Source: Adiantum capillus-veneris
Lineage: Eukaryota; Streptophyta; Polypodiopsida; Polypodiales; Pteridaceae
NCBI GenBank assembly: GCA_014529385.2
Contig: JABFUD020000271.1
Location: 1 to 56,660, forward strand
Direction of reading: 5' to 3'
Length of the DNA: 56,660 nt
Under the pieces are notes generated by a model, which saw only the letters and a program-made list of their open reading frames with translations, was not told where the DNA came from and did no database searches. The position numbers were made by a program, and so were the translations under genes. Of the stretch, positions 22,589 through 33,015 are shown in pieces. How positions within the stretch are numbered: the first letter of the stretch is position 1; every line of letters begins with the position of its first letter.

Positions 22589-23624
22589 CACGTCTATAGC
22601 ATTCAACCCATAGTATGTAGGTCATCTCTTTGGGCCTTGCTCTCCATTTTTCCAGTGATGGTTTTCCATATGATCTCCCCCACATTCTTGAAGATGTGGA
22701 TTGGGTTGAGAAGATGATTAATCAGCACGTCACTACAATACGAGAGTCCATGGAAAATAGAAAGTATTTTCATTCCGGGTGGCATCAAAACTCCCCTCTC
22801 TAGCCACATGTTTTTCCAGTCGCTCGCTTTCAGTGGATGCATGTCATGTTTGCATATGTTTGGTCCACTAGCTCATGTCCTTCATGAAAAAATCTACCAT
22901 GCTCCTCGTAAACTATCTTGCTCAAATGATCAGGGCAGCGGAAGCCAAGTGGAGCACCACATTTTGGACATGCATGATTGCCCGAGGAACCCTATCCACA
23001 AGATTTGGAGCTCTTCTATTAGTGGTGCCAGATAGACGTCCATGTTCTTTGATTTGTACTTTCTTGGGACAACCGGTGACAACAACAAATGGCCCTTCTT
23101 GATAGCTAGCCATGGTGGAAGATTGTAATTAACCAAGCAAATAGTCCACATGCTCCATGACAAACTCTGTAATCCAAATGGGTTTACTCCGTCCAATGCC
23201 ATACCAAAGTGAATACATCGAAGCTCATCCTTAAATGTAGGCCAACTTTCCTCTATGTGCTTTCATGCAATGAGAGTTAGTAGGTACCCACGTCACATCA
23301 TCTGCCGATCTAGTATTTGTGTGCCATGCCATCAAAACGGCTATAGACTTGCCCCTGAACATGCTCTTTATTATTGGAATGATAAGAAAGTGTCGAAGGA
23401 CCTTTGCATGGATAAATTTTCCTTGTGTTTCCTCTCTATACCTGTTTGATCCACAATTGGGACATTGTTCCAAATTTGCATACTCATTGCGCAAGAGTAT
23501 ACAATCATTAGGGCATGCATGTATTTTGTGATAATCCAAGCCCAAGTTAGTAAGAAGTTTTTTAGCGGTTGGATGGGTAGGGGGCATGTGATTGCCTTTT
23601 GGAAAGATTTTCTCGTTGAGCAAC

Positions 23625-23712
23625 CTGTCGTTACATCAACAACTAAACACAACAATTATATTATTGAATTGTAATTTGCACTTTGGCATGATTAGGATAC
23701 AATGTATTTACC
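23625..23712 (-). other. Probable intron in the tnp2 pseudogene
   Basis: On the minus strand the exon ends CTTGTCAG, followed by GTAAATAC; the intron ends ACGACAG before GTTGCTC. Splicing keeps the reading frame across Ile-Glu-Leu-Val-Arg-Leu-Leu-Asn-Glu. It is AT-rich, as plant introns are. Confidence 0.65.
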
Positions 23713-24093
23713 TGACAAGCTCTATGACGGCCGCGTTAGACCACCCATAGATAGATTGAAAATTAAGCATTTCCAAAGTGGTATGGAGAACTGAGATTTT
23801 TGCACCATTGTAAAGCGGCATACGTGCAAGAGTTTGCACCATCTCGCCCTCTTTATCGTTGCTATCATGCCGTTGATATGGATGGGATGACTGAGGTTGG
23901 TTCGCAGTATTGCCTTGAATTTTTTCACCTTGTATGTTTTCAATGATGGGATCCATGTCAAAGAACACATTCAACATCTGCTCCATCTCTATTTGTTGAA
24001 ATGTGGAATCAGGTATAAGCTGGGTGGACTTAGTTGATGGTTGTTCATTTGAGAATTATTTTCTCTAGGAGATGAAGTTAGAGAAATATCTAC

Positions 24094-24549
24094 TTGCAGA
24101 GGTTGATCTATTGCCTTCGGACCATGAGATCGATAATGCAGGTCTTGCAGTTGCTCTATGGGAAAAGAGACCATTCTTGCATATGTGCTGGTTGTGATTT
24201 TTTTGTTTTTGAAAATCTGATGCTTGCAATGCGCACAAGCATACACTGGAGAGGGGGAATGAGGAACACACCCGACACACATTACAATACCTCCCTACAG
24301 CTTAGGGTATCCACAACACCCTTAACCTCCCGAATAACACCTTCAGATTTACTAATTTGCACTAACAGAAACACCTTTTCACACAAAACAACAACCTTCT
24401 ACTCTGCAAAAACACCACACAACATGAATGCAGCTATACAGCTCAACTCACCCTTCCCGACTCACACAACACCCCGATTTTGCACTTTTTGCAACACACT
24501 ATACGTTTCAAGCACACACCTCCGCAAGCATCGACATGCACACAAATAG
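24094..24549 (+). other. Open frame ending in a C2H2 zinc-finger pattern
   Basis: A plus-strand frame of 151 codons, the last 24 of which (24478-24549) follow C-x2-C-x3-Y-x5-L-x2-H-x3-H exactly, then Lys and a stop. The first half overlaps antisense the 5' part of the tnp2 pseudogene, so only the end is of interest. It could be the last exon of a captured zinc-finger gene, or chance. No similar finger precedes it, and no promoter or splice evidence was found. Confidence 0.3.
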
Positions 24550-24965
24550 CGAGAGAAAAGGAGGGGGATGGGGAGAAGCGACACAAGAAGGTGGGGCAAA
24601 GGATTAGTAGTATTGAGCAAGGAGATGGTACAATCAATTTTGCAGCTCCAATGGAAAACCTCCAATACACAGGCTTGTAGGCCTTCAAAAAATCCTCCTG
24701 GAAAAAAATCATAATGGAAAAAGCCCCTAAAAATTCACATTTATCCCATTTTATAGAGGGGGCTAAGTCCAAGAAAAGAAAAAACTGGGGGCTTCCTCAG
24801 CTCGTGCAGTTCAATCACAACTCCTTTTAGCATTTTTGTGGGTTTCATACACTTGGCTTACTCTCTTTAGTATCATTTTTACATGGTGGACATCTGGATT
24901 GCTTGCTTGCTTGGAACTGCACTCTAGGTCGCCTTTCCACATATGACATTCCCCTTGGGATCTTT

Positions 24966-24968
<3 letters not shown>

Positions 24969-25030
<62 letters not shown>
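24969..25030. repeat. (CT)n microsatellite
   Basis: Thirty-one uninterrupted CT units. Flanks do not match those of the (CT)n tracts in the B LTRs, so I do not assign it to that LTR. Confidence 0.95.
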
Positions 25031-25032
<2 letters not shown>

Positions 25033-25265
25033 ACAACGCAACCCACCCTGCTTTGAACCAGGCATGCGAGAGTGTGCTCACCTGCTTTGCAACCCTGCTT
25101 TCAGCACAGATCCCGCCATTTCTGTCGACAGAGGCTGATTTTCCTCTCTTTCCTCTCTTTTTTCTCTCTTTACGAGCTGCATCAACAATGCCTACTCGGG
25201 GCTTGGTCACACAGTGAGTGACCCCAACACAAGGCCAGTAAGTGGGGGAAAAAGGTCAAAGAGGT

Positions 25266-25272
25266 CCCCCCC

Positions 25273-25305
<33 letters not shown>
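25266..25305. repeat. Poly-C tract of about 40 bases
   Basis: Forty bases of C with a single T at 25273. Such tracts are prone to length errors in replication, sequencing and assembly, so its length should be treated as approximate. Confidence 0.9.
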
Positions 25306-25687
25306 TTTCCCCTAGCCACCTCCCTTACCTTCTCACTAGGTAAGAGGCCATTAAGAGGTGTAAGGCTACCTTGTCCCCCTACTTTTTTGAGGGTATAGAG
25401 TGTGTCCACCACCCTCTTCCTATTGGCTGGCCTCTAATTAACCTTAATCCCAAAGGACCCCTAGAGGGTTCATATTTTTTCTAATGGACAAACCGTGGAA
25501 ATAGGTGTGCATTGTGTGGTGGACGTGTGGAGTGTGTAGGCATTGGAAAAAGAGCAGGTAGTGGTCTGTTAGTGAGAAGTGTGTTTTTGAAGGTGTTTTC
25601 TGAGAGGATAGGGGTGCTGTGGATACCCTGAGCTATAGAAACGCCTTTGTTGTTGTGCCGGGTGTGTTCCCCCATTCCCCCTCTCCA

Positions 25688-27611
25688 TCTTTTGGTGCCC
25701 CTACAGTGGATCATGCTGATTGCTCCCAGTTGATAAAAAAGAGTCAAATTTTCACATTGGAAGTCATGGCGGCTAGAAGCTATGGACCAATTTTCACAGG
25801 CGAGGAGGGCCCCGTTGAGTGGATGTCAAATTTTGAGTTGTGTATGCTATCGTTGCGTATGCCAAATGAGGATAGCCATGGTTGCGTATGCCAAATGAGA
25901 ATAGAAAAATGCAGACATTTCCTTTGGTGATACATGGAAAAGCTAAAGTTTGGTATGAAGCTTTGGAACGCGAGCCGAGGCAGGCGTGGCCAGCTCTACG
26001 AGCAAGGTTTCTTCACAATTTTCACAAGGAGGCGTCCCTAGTTGAGGTGGATGCGAAGCTGAAGGCACTTAAACAAGATGTAAGTGAAGAGTTCATCTCT
26101 TTTTAGGTCATATTGAAGAGTGTTGGGTAGAATTAGCAGCAGCCATGGAGTTGGCCAATGGTGATTACTTTGATCAGGATAAATTCATGGTGTGTCTGCA
26201 CCCTAAGGTGAGAGATGAGGTCAATTTTGAAAGCCCAAAAAACTACAATGTTGCGGTAGTAATTGCACGGTCAAAGAGCAGAAAGATAAAGAAGAACATA
26301 GAGCAAGGTGTGTCAGGCTACGAAACGATGGCCCCCCTTCAACCGTAGAGTCCAAGGGAGGCTATGAATGAAGAAAATAACAAAAACCAAGGTGTAGCTA
26401 TTGTGCCACAAAATTGGGTACGTACGGTGCAAGATCTATCCGAGAAAATTGCGGAGTTGCGGCTAAGTGTGATGGATAGAGGGCAGCCAAGAGGAGCAAG
26501 GGACAGGGCAAGGAAATTGCCAGGCAGGTGCTACAATTGTGGAGAAGATGGGCATTATGCGCCTGATTATCCTCAACCACCAAGAGAGAGAGGAGGCATT
26601 TACCCGCCGCTATTTGGTAGAGGTCGAGGTCAAGAGTAGTTCAATGGTCCAAGAAGGCAGACAGTGGAGAATCCTGTGTAGCCAACTCCGCCAAATGGAG
26701 GTGAAGTCCCAAGGGTGAATATCATCGGGGTGGATAAGCACGATATAGAGATTTTGGCCAATAAGAGGGCAAGAGCTGAGAGAGAGACAGAGATAGAGTG
26801 TGAAACCAGAGCTTGCGAGGGCAAGGAGAAAGTGTACAAAGGTAGAGAGCAGCCAGAGCCTAGCAAAAGAAGGAGATGCTGCAAAATCAAGCAAGTAGAC
26901 TTCTAGTTGGGGCGTGGCTATCCTTAGTACAACCTGGTAAGTGATGTTCAAAATAAAAAAGATAACATTACTTTTGGTTAGTTGTTAGCTTTAAATCAAA
27001 AATTGAGGAGACAGTGGTCGACGAGTGTTAGCACCAGGCTGCCAAGAGCTAAGGGGAATATGCACACGGTGCAAAACATGGCTTTGAGGGTAGGTAGCCC
27101 GACTGATGCCTTCCACTGGTGGATGTTGTTATAGAGAAGAGGATGTAGGTATAGGCCTATATAGACGGTGGAGCACAGGTTTGTGTCATGATGGAAGCGG
27201 CCATGATGGGAGTTAAGGCGGTAGTAAAGTCGAATGTGCACATGAGGATGGCCAACCATACTAAAGCCAGGTGTCTGGGTGTGGCTTAGGATGTGAAGGT
27301 CAAGGTGAGGGACATAGAGTGCCGGATAGACCTTTTTGTGATGAAGGCAGGTCATAATGATTATGGCCGTGGATTTTGGCAATAGGTGCTAAGAAGGATT
27401 GGGAGAGCAAAGTGTTCACTTTGCCCGACAAAGAGAAAAGGAGAAATATTGTGATAGATTTGAAGACCAAGGAGAGAAGTTCCCGTCCTATGGCAGCTAA
27501 AGATGAAGGTGACACGACGAGTTACGAGTACAAAACAGAGATGACCTATGATAAAGGCTACACTAGCACAGAGGAAGAGAAGAGCAAGGACAACATGCTG
27601 ATGATAGATGC
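25688..27611 (+). mobile_element. Element G, old B-like Ty3/gypsy fragment (primer site, gag, protease)
   Basis: A primer-site-like TGGTGCCCCTACAG lies near 25692, resembling that of B. A gag start follows at 25768 (M-A-A-R-S-Y-G-P), then capsid-like pieces with F-P-L-V-I-H-G-K-A-K-V-W-Y-E-A-L, close in pattern to F-P-L-V-L-K-E-E-A-R-V-W-F-Q-A-L of B. A knuckle C-Y-N-C...H-Y-A-P-D-Y near 26530 has lost its last Cys. Traces of the protease region follow to 27611, where the F-type LTR begins. RT and later genes are missing. Many stops and shifts show it is old. Confidence 0.65.
25768..26900 (+). pseudogene. Element G gag remnant
   Basis: Open pieces 25768-25930, 25882-26106, 26145-26348 and 26364-26639 in shifting frames. 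The first holds a partly duplicated phrase (M-P-N-E-D-S...M-P-N-E-N-R) from a short repeat of CGTATGCCAAATGAG (two copies near 25856 and 25886), one cause of the frameshift. The capsid similarity to B supports the call. Not functional. Confidence 0.65.
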
Positions 27612-28411
27612 TGTAATGGAAATTGCCTCTGAACTTTGAGAGTAGTAGAATTAGGAAATTAGGGGAAGCACTTTTGAGAGATTCTTGTGAGCATAGCGGG
27701 TGAACTTGTTTGATCGTAGCAACATAAACATGGTACTTAGTTAACTTGGCATGAAAAATACTTTTGCAAGAGAGAGAGAGAGAGTTTAGAGAACATGACA
27801 ATAGTTGAGCACCGGATTCATATAGAGCCGGTCCCCCCTCCAATAGGCATTTGTATTATAGTTTCTCCCATCAAGAGAGACTTGGTACAATACAATCTTT
27901 GTGTTCCTTGTGACCTACGTGATGCAATGAAGATGGAAAGCTTCATGCATCACAATCATAGCATAAACTTAAAGAAAGAATTAACTATCCCAAGCCTCAG
28001 TCCCAAGGCCTCAAACACTTTCAAAGGTGGAGAGAGCTAGCAACATTCCATAGGGGAAAGAAGTAGTTACTCACTTATCATTACTCTTCTTGCTAGCATA
28101 CATAATAGCATAGTAATGGAGATGGAGAAGATGACAAGCTTAAGCATTGAAGAATGACTCTTGGTTGAATTTTCATTCCATAGCCAAGAGTGTTGGTGTA
28201 GGCTTTCACTCTCACAAGCTTGGAGAAGGAGGTGGTGTTCCTCAACTTTCACCAAGTGAGAATGATGTCTGAAATGAGTGTGTGTGATGGTGTATATCCC
28301 CCTAGCACCCCCCTCCTTGCTTTGGGCGAGTGGAGACTTTTCCACATGTTGCAGGCTCATTGGACCCCTCTCCCCCTGGCCAATCACATGTAGCATGCAA
28401 TCAAGTACATG
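27612..28411 (-). repeat. Partial LTR of family F, inverted
   Basis: Aligns in reverse complement with the 3' half of the F LTR at about 39140-39944: shared ends (TGTAATG at 27612), the GAGCATAGCGGGT stretch, the AACTTGGCATGAA stretch and the region around 28180-28330. It stops abruptly at 28411, where the element D LTR begins, so D inserted into it. No F internal sequence lies to its left, so it is a solo LTR or a 3' LTR whose body lay to the right. Confidence 0.8.
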
Positions 28412-29335
28412 TGTTGTCGTGCAGAAACACTGCTCGCAGACGCTAATACAATGAGAACCAAGCCAACAACAAGCTGTCAACCTAGGACGGAGTTGATCCG
28501 CAAGCGCATGGAAACAAATAGTTGATTGTCACTCAACTACTCGACCTTCTCTAGACAATCACTACCAAAGGAAATCATTCTAAAGCACTCTAATCATACT
28601 GAACTGCAATCTTTCCTACAACACTTCCATTCACCGAAACATGGTCAAACATTGTCGATTCATCACGAAACTCATGGATCCTACTCTACACACCTAGAGG
28701 ACACTTCCCTGAAGTTTCTAACCTAATCCACAACCCGTAAACATATGGTGCAGCAATCGCGTATAAAGACAGGTCGAAATTTACAGGTCGTCGAATCTGG
28801 AAATGTTTAGTCCTAAAGTGTAGTTCTACTCGGGTCGCCGTGAACGCAATGACATAAAGCAATCACTAAACGGACACACAAATAGAGAGAAAACTCACTC
28901 AGAAGCTCACGGAAGATCTCTTCGCGAAGAGACTGAAACCGCTCAAGCTTGGCGTCGAAGCGTAGCTCTTGTCGTTGCTAACACGATGGCGTAGTCACTT
29001 CCACAATGTAGTAGTCATAGCATGCAAGGGGAAGGGAAGAAGACCTCTCTCACTCTCACACACAGTACGCAGTCACCGTATGTTCAGATAAACCCCCAAA
29101 AATGGTTAAAAGACCCCTTAGGTTTACAAAAGATTGGCTTTTATACCTCAGCCTTGGAGGTGTCATCTCATCAAAATGAATTCTACTTCCTATCAGGGGT
29201 GTTGTTGAGTAGCAAATACAATGACATATGTTCCGAAAATTATCTGGAGCCTGAAGAATTAATTACATTTAAGCTCATCGTGTGAATAGTACAAGAAAAA
29301 TGGGATTTCGGATGCGGTTGATTTGCAGGTCAACA
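28412..29335 (-). repeat. Element D 3' LTR (924 bp)
   Basis: On the minus strand it begins TGTTGACC and ends GACAACA. A minus-strand TATAAAA at about 29139-29145 lies roughly 190 bp from the LTR start. The left boundary interrupts the F-type LTR, and the target bases there are ACATG (28407-28411). The LTR aligns along its length with the pieces of the rearranged A1 LTR, at a distance that suggests related but separate families. Confidence 0.75.
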
Positions 29336-29345
29336 CTCCCCCCTT
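29336..29345 (-). other. Element D polypurine tract
   Basis: The minus strand reads GGAAGGGGGGAG directly before the LTR start TGTTGACC. The same AGGAAGGGGGG core occurs three times in element E. Confidence 0.75.
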
Positions 29346-29407
29346 CCGTGTTTAGGTCGTCCCTGACATGATCTTTGTCTGCTTGACTTGCTGCCTCGGC
29401 CATCTTC

Positions 29408-30285
29408 TTATGCCCGCTGGTAATGGAAGCCTGGTGGCTTTATCAATTTGAGATAGGATTCATATCTTACATTCCCCAGAGTGATAGTAGGACCAAAGAT
29501 CTTGCTGTTGTAAGTAAAAAATCCTGTATAAAACGCCTCTTCGAATGCGTGCATATGATAGCTCGGCAAAAACACAACTCTCTGATAGAGTAGATGCAAC
29601 ACTTCAGGTGATGGCTGCTTTGAGAGGTCGTAGACCATCTTGGCGAATGTGTCGCCCATTGATAGTAGACTTGAGTCAGTAGCTTTGGAGGGCGTGCACA
29701 CTTCAAGACAAGCCAGTAAGGTTTTGCATATTTTTCTTAGCATGATGCACGCTAGGTCAGGAGAGCCAGTGAATATCCTAATGGCGCCCTTTAGGGTTTT
29801 CACCATATAGGCTGCACTTATTCTCTCTCCTACACTAGGTGGTGGCAATGATGGGTAATTTAGCATGTTGCATGTGTTCTCAATAATCTGAGATGATTGG
29901 CCCATGATCTGACACGTGGTGCTGGGCAGTAGGCACAATCATCCCTTATAGCCGTAGGTGCTTCCACCAAATTCTTCAAATATGTCGGATATTTGATGAG
30001 CCAGGATTTTCTCCATTTGGGTTGAGAATCTACAATTCTTTTCACATCTGCATTGCTTTGTAGATCTCCTTCGTATATGGATACTGTTTCTTGGGCTTGA
30101 ATTATCTTTTTGGTTGCTTCGACTTCGTATTTTAAAAGAGGATATGGAAGTGTTAGTTGCATCCACTCTTCTCTTAAGACTGATGTGGCGATCCCTTGAG
30201 CACCCAATGAGTGGATAATTCTTTTTTCCCATTCTATGGCGGCTTTGTGATCTTCCGCTGTAGTTTGTTCTATCAGATGCTGCAA
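29408..30285 (-). pseudogene. Element D ORF, C-terminal part, unknown function
   Basis: Two overlapping minus-strand pieces, 29860-30285 (142 residues) and 29408-29938 (176 residues), joined by a frameshift near 29900. The first is helical with a C-A-Y-C-P pair near its end. The second contains S-V-G-E-R-I-S-A-A-Y-M-V and M-G-D-T-F-A-K-M-V-Y-D-L-S-K-Q, and ends with an aromatic-rich tail. I do not recognise it. It follows the coiled-coil part without a stop at 30286, so it belongs to the same protein. Confidence 0.5.
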
Positions 30286-31251
30286 TTAGGCCTCCTCTTC
30301 AGCTATTAGAGCCTGTTCCTTTTCCTCTTTCTGTTGCATCTCGTCCTCAATAGGCTTAGGGTCTTCAGCCCCTTCTGGTATTTGCATGTGCTCTGTCTGA
30401 GCACTCACCTCTGTCTCCCCCGTGCTCGGTCCTGCTTGGAGCTCTTGTAGCTGTCTTTGTACATCTACTTCCCTTTGAGTAGCTGTAGCTGCATTTTTGA
30501 CCAACAATTCTTGAAGCTCCGCGAGTTGTTGGCTTAACTGCTCGTTGTTGGCTTTTATCTTCTCTTCTTCTCTTACAAAATCTTCAGCTAAAAGAGTACT
30601 TTGTCGTTGCTCAGACTTAAGAGAATGCTGTAGTCCTTTGATTTGCTCTTCGAGGGCCCGCACTTCTCTACTGCTGTCTTCCGGTCGGCCTCTCACTGCC
30701 CTTGGAGTTGCCCATAGCCTTTGGATTGCTGTGTCTTGAAGTTCCAATCTGGCTTTCAGCTCCATGATCTCATCTCTGGCGGCTTCTAACTCATCTTCCA
30801 CCTTTTATTTTTCAAATGTGACACTTCGGACCTCATTGGAGGCCTCTGCCATCTAGAGTGTTAGTCCATCTCGTTCCGCTTCAGCCTCTTTCAAAATTCT
30901 AGATACATCTTCAAGTTCATGCTCTGCATCATCTGCTCTTAGTTTTGCATCTTGAAGGTCTTTAAAGAGATGATCATATTCATCTTGCATGTTCGCTTCT
31001 CTTGTTCTAAGCATACTGTTTTCCTCAGCTAGTGTAAGAGACCGCGTCCTGATTCTGTCCAGAAGTTGGTGCGCGTCTCTTACATCTTTCTCATTATCTT
31101 CGAGTATGTTTTGTCTAGTAGGCCGATCAATTGGCCCGGAAAATGGAACTTGGTACCCCATGCTCAGCATCACCCCTGATGGAGGAGGCCTATACGGGTG
31201 CTCCAAGGGTTTCCAAATGTAGTGTTGGGGAATCTGTTCCATTCCCCACAC
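30286..31251 (-). pseudogene. Element D ORF, central coiled-coil part
   Basis: Minus-strand pieces 30853-31251 and 30286-30801 lie in one frame, separated by one stop. They are dominated by heptad-like Leu/Glu/Lys/Gln runs (for example around 30430-30800), predicting about 200 residues of coiled coil. Such a region probably makes the protein multimeric, as in particle-forming proteins. No enzymatic motif. Sequence similarity to myosin-like or chromosome-structure proteins would be due to coiled-coil composition only. Confidence 0.55.
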
Positions 31252-31408
31252 TTCGGGTTGCTCTTGTTTCTCTTGAGATTCTTCTCATGCTTTTATATCC
31301 CCCTGTGCTCTTTCCTCACTTGTGTTGGCGGCTTTTCTTCAGTCTTTTCCTTCCATGGTGGGTGTGGCACTCCGTACACTCCCTCGGCCGCTTCTTCTTC
31401 TGAATAGC

Positions 31409-32947
31409 CTACATTGAGTAGGTCTTGAAAAGTGCATCTGTCTTCTTCCTCCTTATCCTTTGGTGGTGTCTGCACCTCTCCCTTCTCTTTTGGTGAGCTC
31501 TTTGGAGGGGTGATTGAAGGTTGAGGGATGGGTAAAGGAGAGAGTGGCCTTGGAGAGGGTGATTTCCCACTTTCCTTCTTTTCTTCTTGGGCATCTTTGC
31601 TTCAGCAGGTATTTCCTTCAATCTCTTCTTTATGTCCTCCACTTCATCTGAAGTGAAAGGCTCTAGAAATTGTTGCTCTTTCACTCTTTCCGACTCTTCA
31701 TATACTTTAATATAATGATCAAATTGATCTTCGAGTGGTCGGGATGAGCTGCCCCCGACTCTTGCTGGATCTGGCACCCAGTATTCTTCAAAATCTCCCT
31801 TCAAGGCTCTTTCGGCTCTAAATTGGTCAATTAGCCGTTTTATCCTTGCCGCTTTTTGGCTAGTGGTCTCCTTGGGCTTTGGCTCCTTGGTCATAATTGC
31901 TTTGCCTTTCTTTCGCGGAGGTTGTTCCGCTTCCTCTTCATGTACCGTTTCTAATCTCTTTTGGAATCTGGTCGCAATCTGAATGGGTGGTGCTACAGGT
32001 GGCTCTTCCTCTACATCCTCCTCCTCTCTCATCCACTCATTCTGTGATGGGGGTGTAGGCCATTTTCCTCTGGCTCCAATTGCTTCGTATGCTATCTTGG
32101 TTAAGACCTCTCCCCCGCCATTGTATCTTGGCTTCTCTGTCCCCATTTGTACTATTTGTTCATGCAAATACTGTGCATAGTTTACCGCTTTAGGCACATT
32201 GCTTGGGATGGCCCATGTCACTGTCGTGGCAACGGCATGTGGTGGTGCCGTATATTTCTGAGGTCTTTTGCTGCATAAATGGAAATACTAATTGTACAGC
32301 TTGCAAATTTTGGCTGCTCTTGGGTCCACCATGTCTTCCCAGGTCTGATTTGGCTTCTTCTTTTGGTGATAAACTTCTAAAGTTTCTCTTCTTTCCCTGA
32401 CAGAATTCCCTTCATTGCCCATACTTAGGGCATCTGCTATCACCTGTGGTGTAATCATCACCTCGACTTTTTGGTTGTCCAAGTCGGTAGCCTTGCCATC
32501 CTTCTGAATTGTGCTTGTGAGCTCATAAACTCTTTGTAGATCCACACCTGCTGGCTCCACAGTGAAGAAATTGTGCAAGTCTGCCCTTTCTAGCTGAGTT
32601 AGCAGAGCTTCTTTGTTTGCATAATCAATGATTTCTCTTGGGTTCATAGGGATATCAACTGTGTTCCCTTGAGGATCTCTGAAAGTGCCTTGGTATATTG
32701 AGATCCCTTCATCCTCAAGTGTTCCGTCATCTATCCATGCTTTTGCAGGCTTTAGTGATTCTCGAGGTATGGTGTACGGCTCGTTCTTTGCAATGATGTC
32801 CTTCAGGGACATCCTTTTCTTTTTTGCCGGTGATCGGCTTGACTCCATTGATCCTGGTGTACTTAGAATGTCAAAGTTAGTGAGCCTGTTAAAATCTGGC
32901 ATAATATCACCTTCTTGCATCCATATAACTTCAAAATTGAAACACAA
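31409..32947 (-). pseudogene. Element D ORF, N-terminal part, gag-like of unknown family
   Basis: Pieces 32288-32947 (start M-C-F-N or the Met at 32902) and 31409-32221 lie in one frame with a stop at about 32285. The first 220 residues look globular, with I-D-Y-A-N-K-E-A-L-L-T-Q-L-E and V-M-I-T-P-Q-V-I-A-D-A-L-S-M. The second piece has V-L-T-K-I-A-Y-E-A-I-G, an acidic stretch, basic clusters (K-K-K-R-R-K-V) and E-Y-W-V-P-D-P. The V-I-A-D-A-L and L-T-K-I-A pattern recalls the gag-like ORFs annotated as putative plant transposon protein; this is a weak inference. No zinc knuckle was seen. Confidence 0.5.
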
Positions 32948-33015
32948 GCTATTTAGGGCCTAGGGGTGCTATGCATGTTGTAAAAAGTGCAAATCATGCT
33001 CAGAATAGTGCAATG

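Larger units (their letters stand above)
21674..24282 (-). pseudogene. CACTA (En/Spm-type) tnp2 transposase, decayed
   Basis: Ordered minus-strand pieces match tnp2-family transposases. The N-terminal part (23708-23986) ends with Y-G-W-S-N; 23231-23623 contains H-A-C-P-N-D-C-I-L-L-R-N-E-Y and C-P-N-C-G-S-N-R-Y; 22930-23202 has A-L-D-G-V-N-P-F-G and Y-N-L-P-P-W-L; 22603-22842 has H-I-F-K-N-V-G-E-I-I-W-K-T; 22139-22492 contains V-H-W-I-S-S-K-E-I and H-I-L-V-H-V-V-N-E-V, as in the associated DUF4218 region. An 88-nt GT-AG intron (23625-23712) joins the first two pieces in frame. Several shifts and stops make it inactive. It is cut on its 3' side by the A1 flank hairpin. Terminal CACTA repeats were not found. 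Confidence 0.85.
24550..25687. other. Low-information spacer with microsatellites
   Basis: No gene is supportable on either strand. Holds a (CT)n tract, a poly-C tract and, near its right end, probably part of the LTR of element G. Open frames across the (CT)n tract are repeat artefacts. Confidence 0.5.

Noticed and set aside
24845-25217. Long open frames across the (CT)n tract with Arg-Glu or Ser-Leu runs
   Set aside because: Dinucleotide repeat read in frame; the same artefact appears at 12668-13052.
25548-25565. CACTA terminus at CCACTACC (minus strand) for the tnp2 element
   Set aside because: No matching opposite terminus or 3-bp target duplication was found; the next bases do not fit CACTACAAGAAA.
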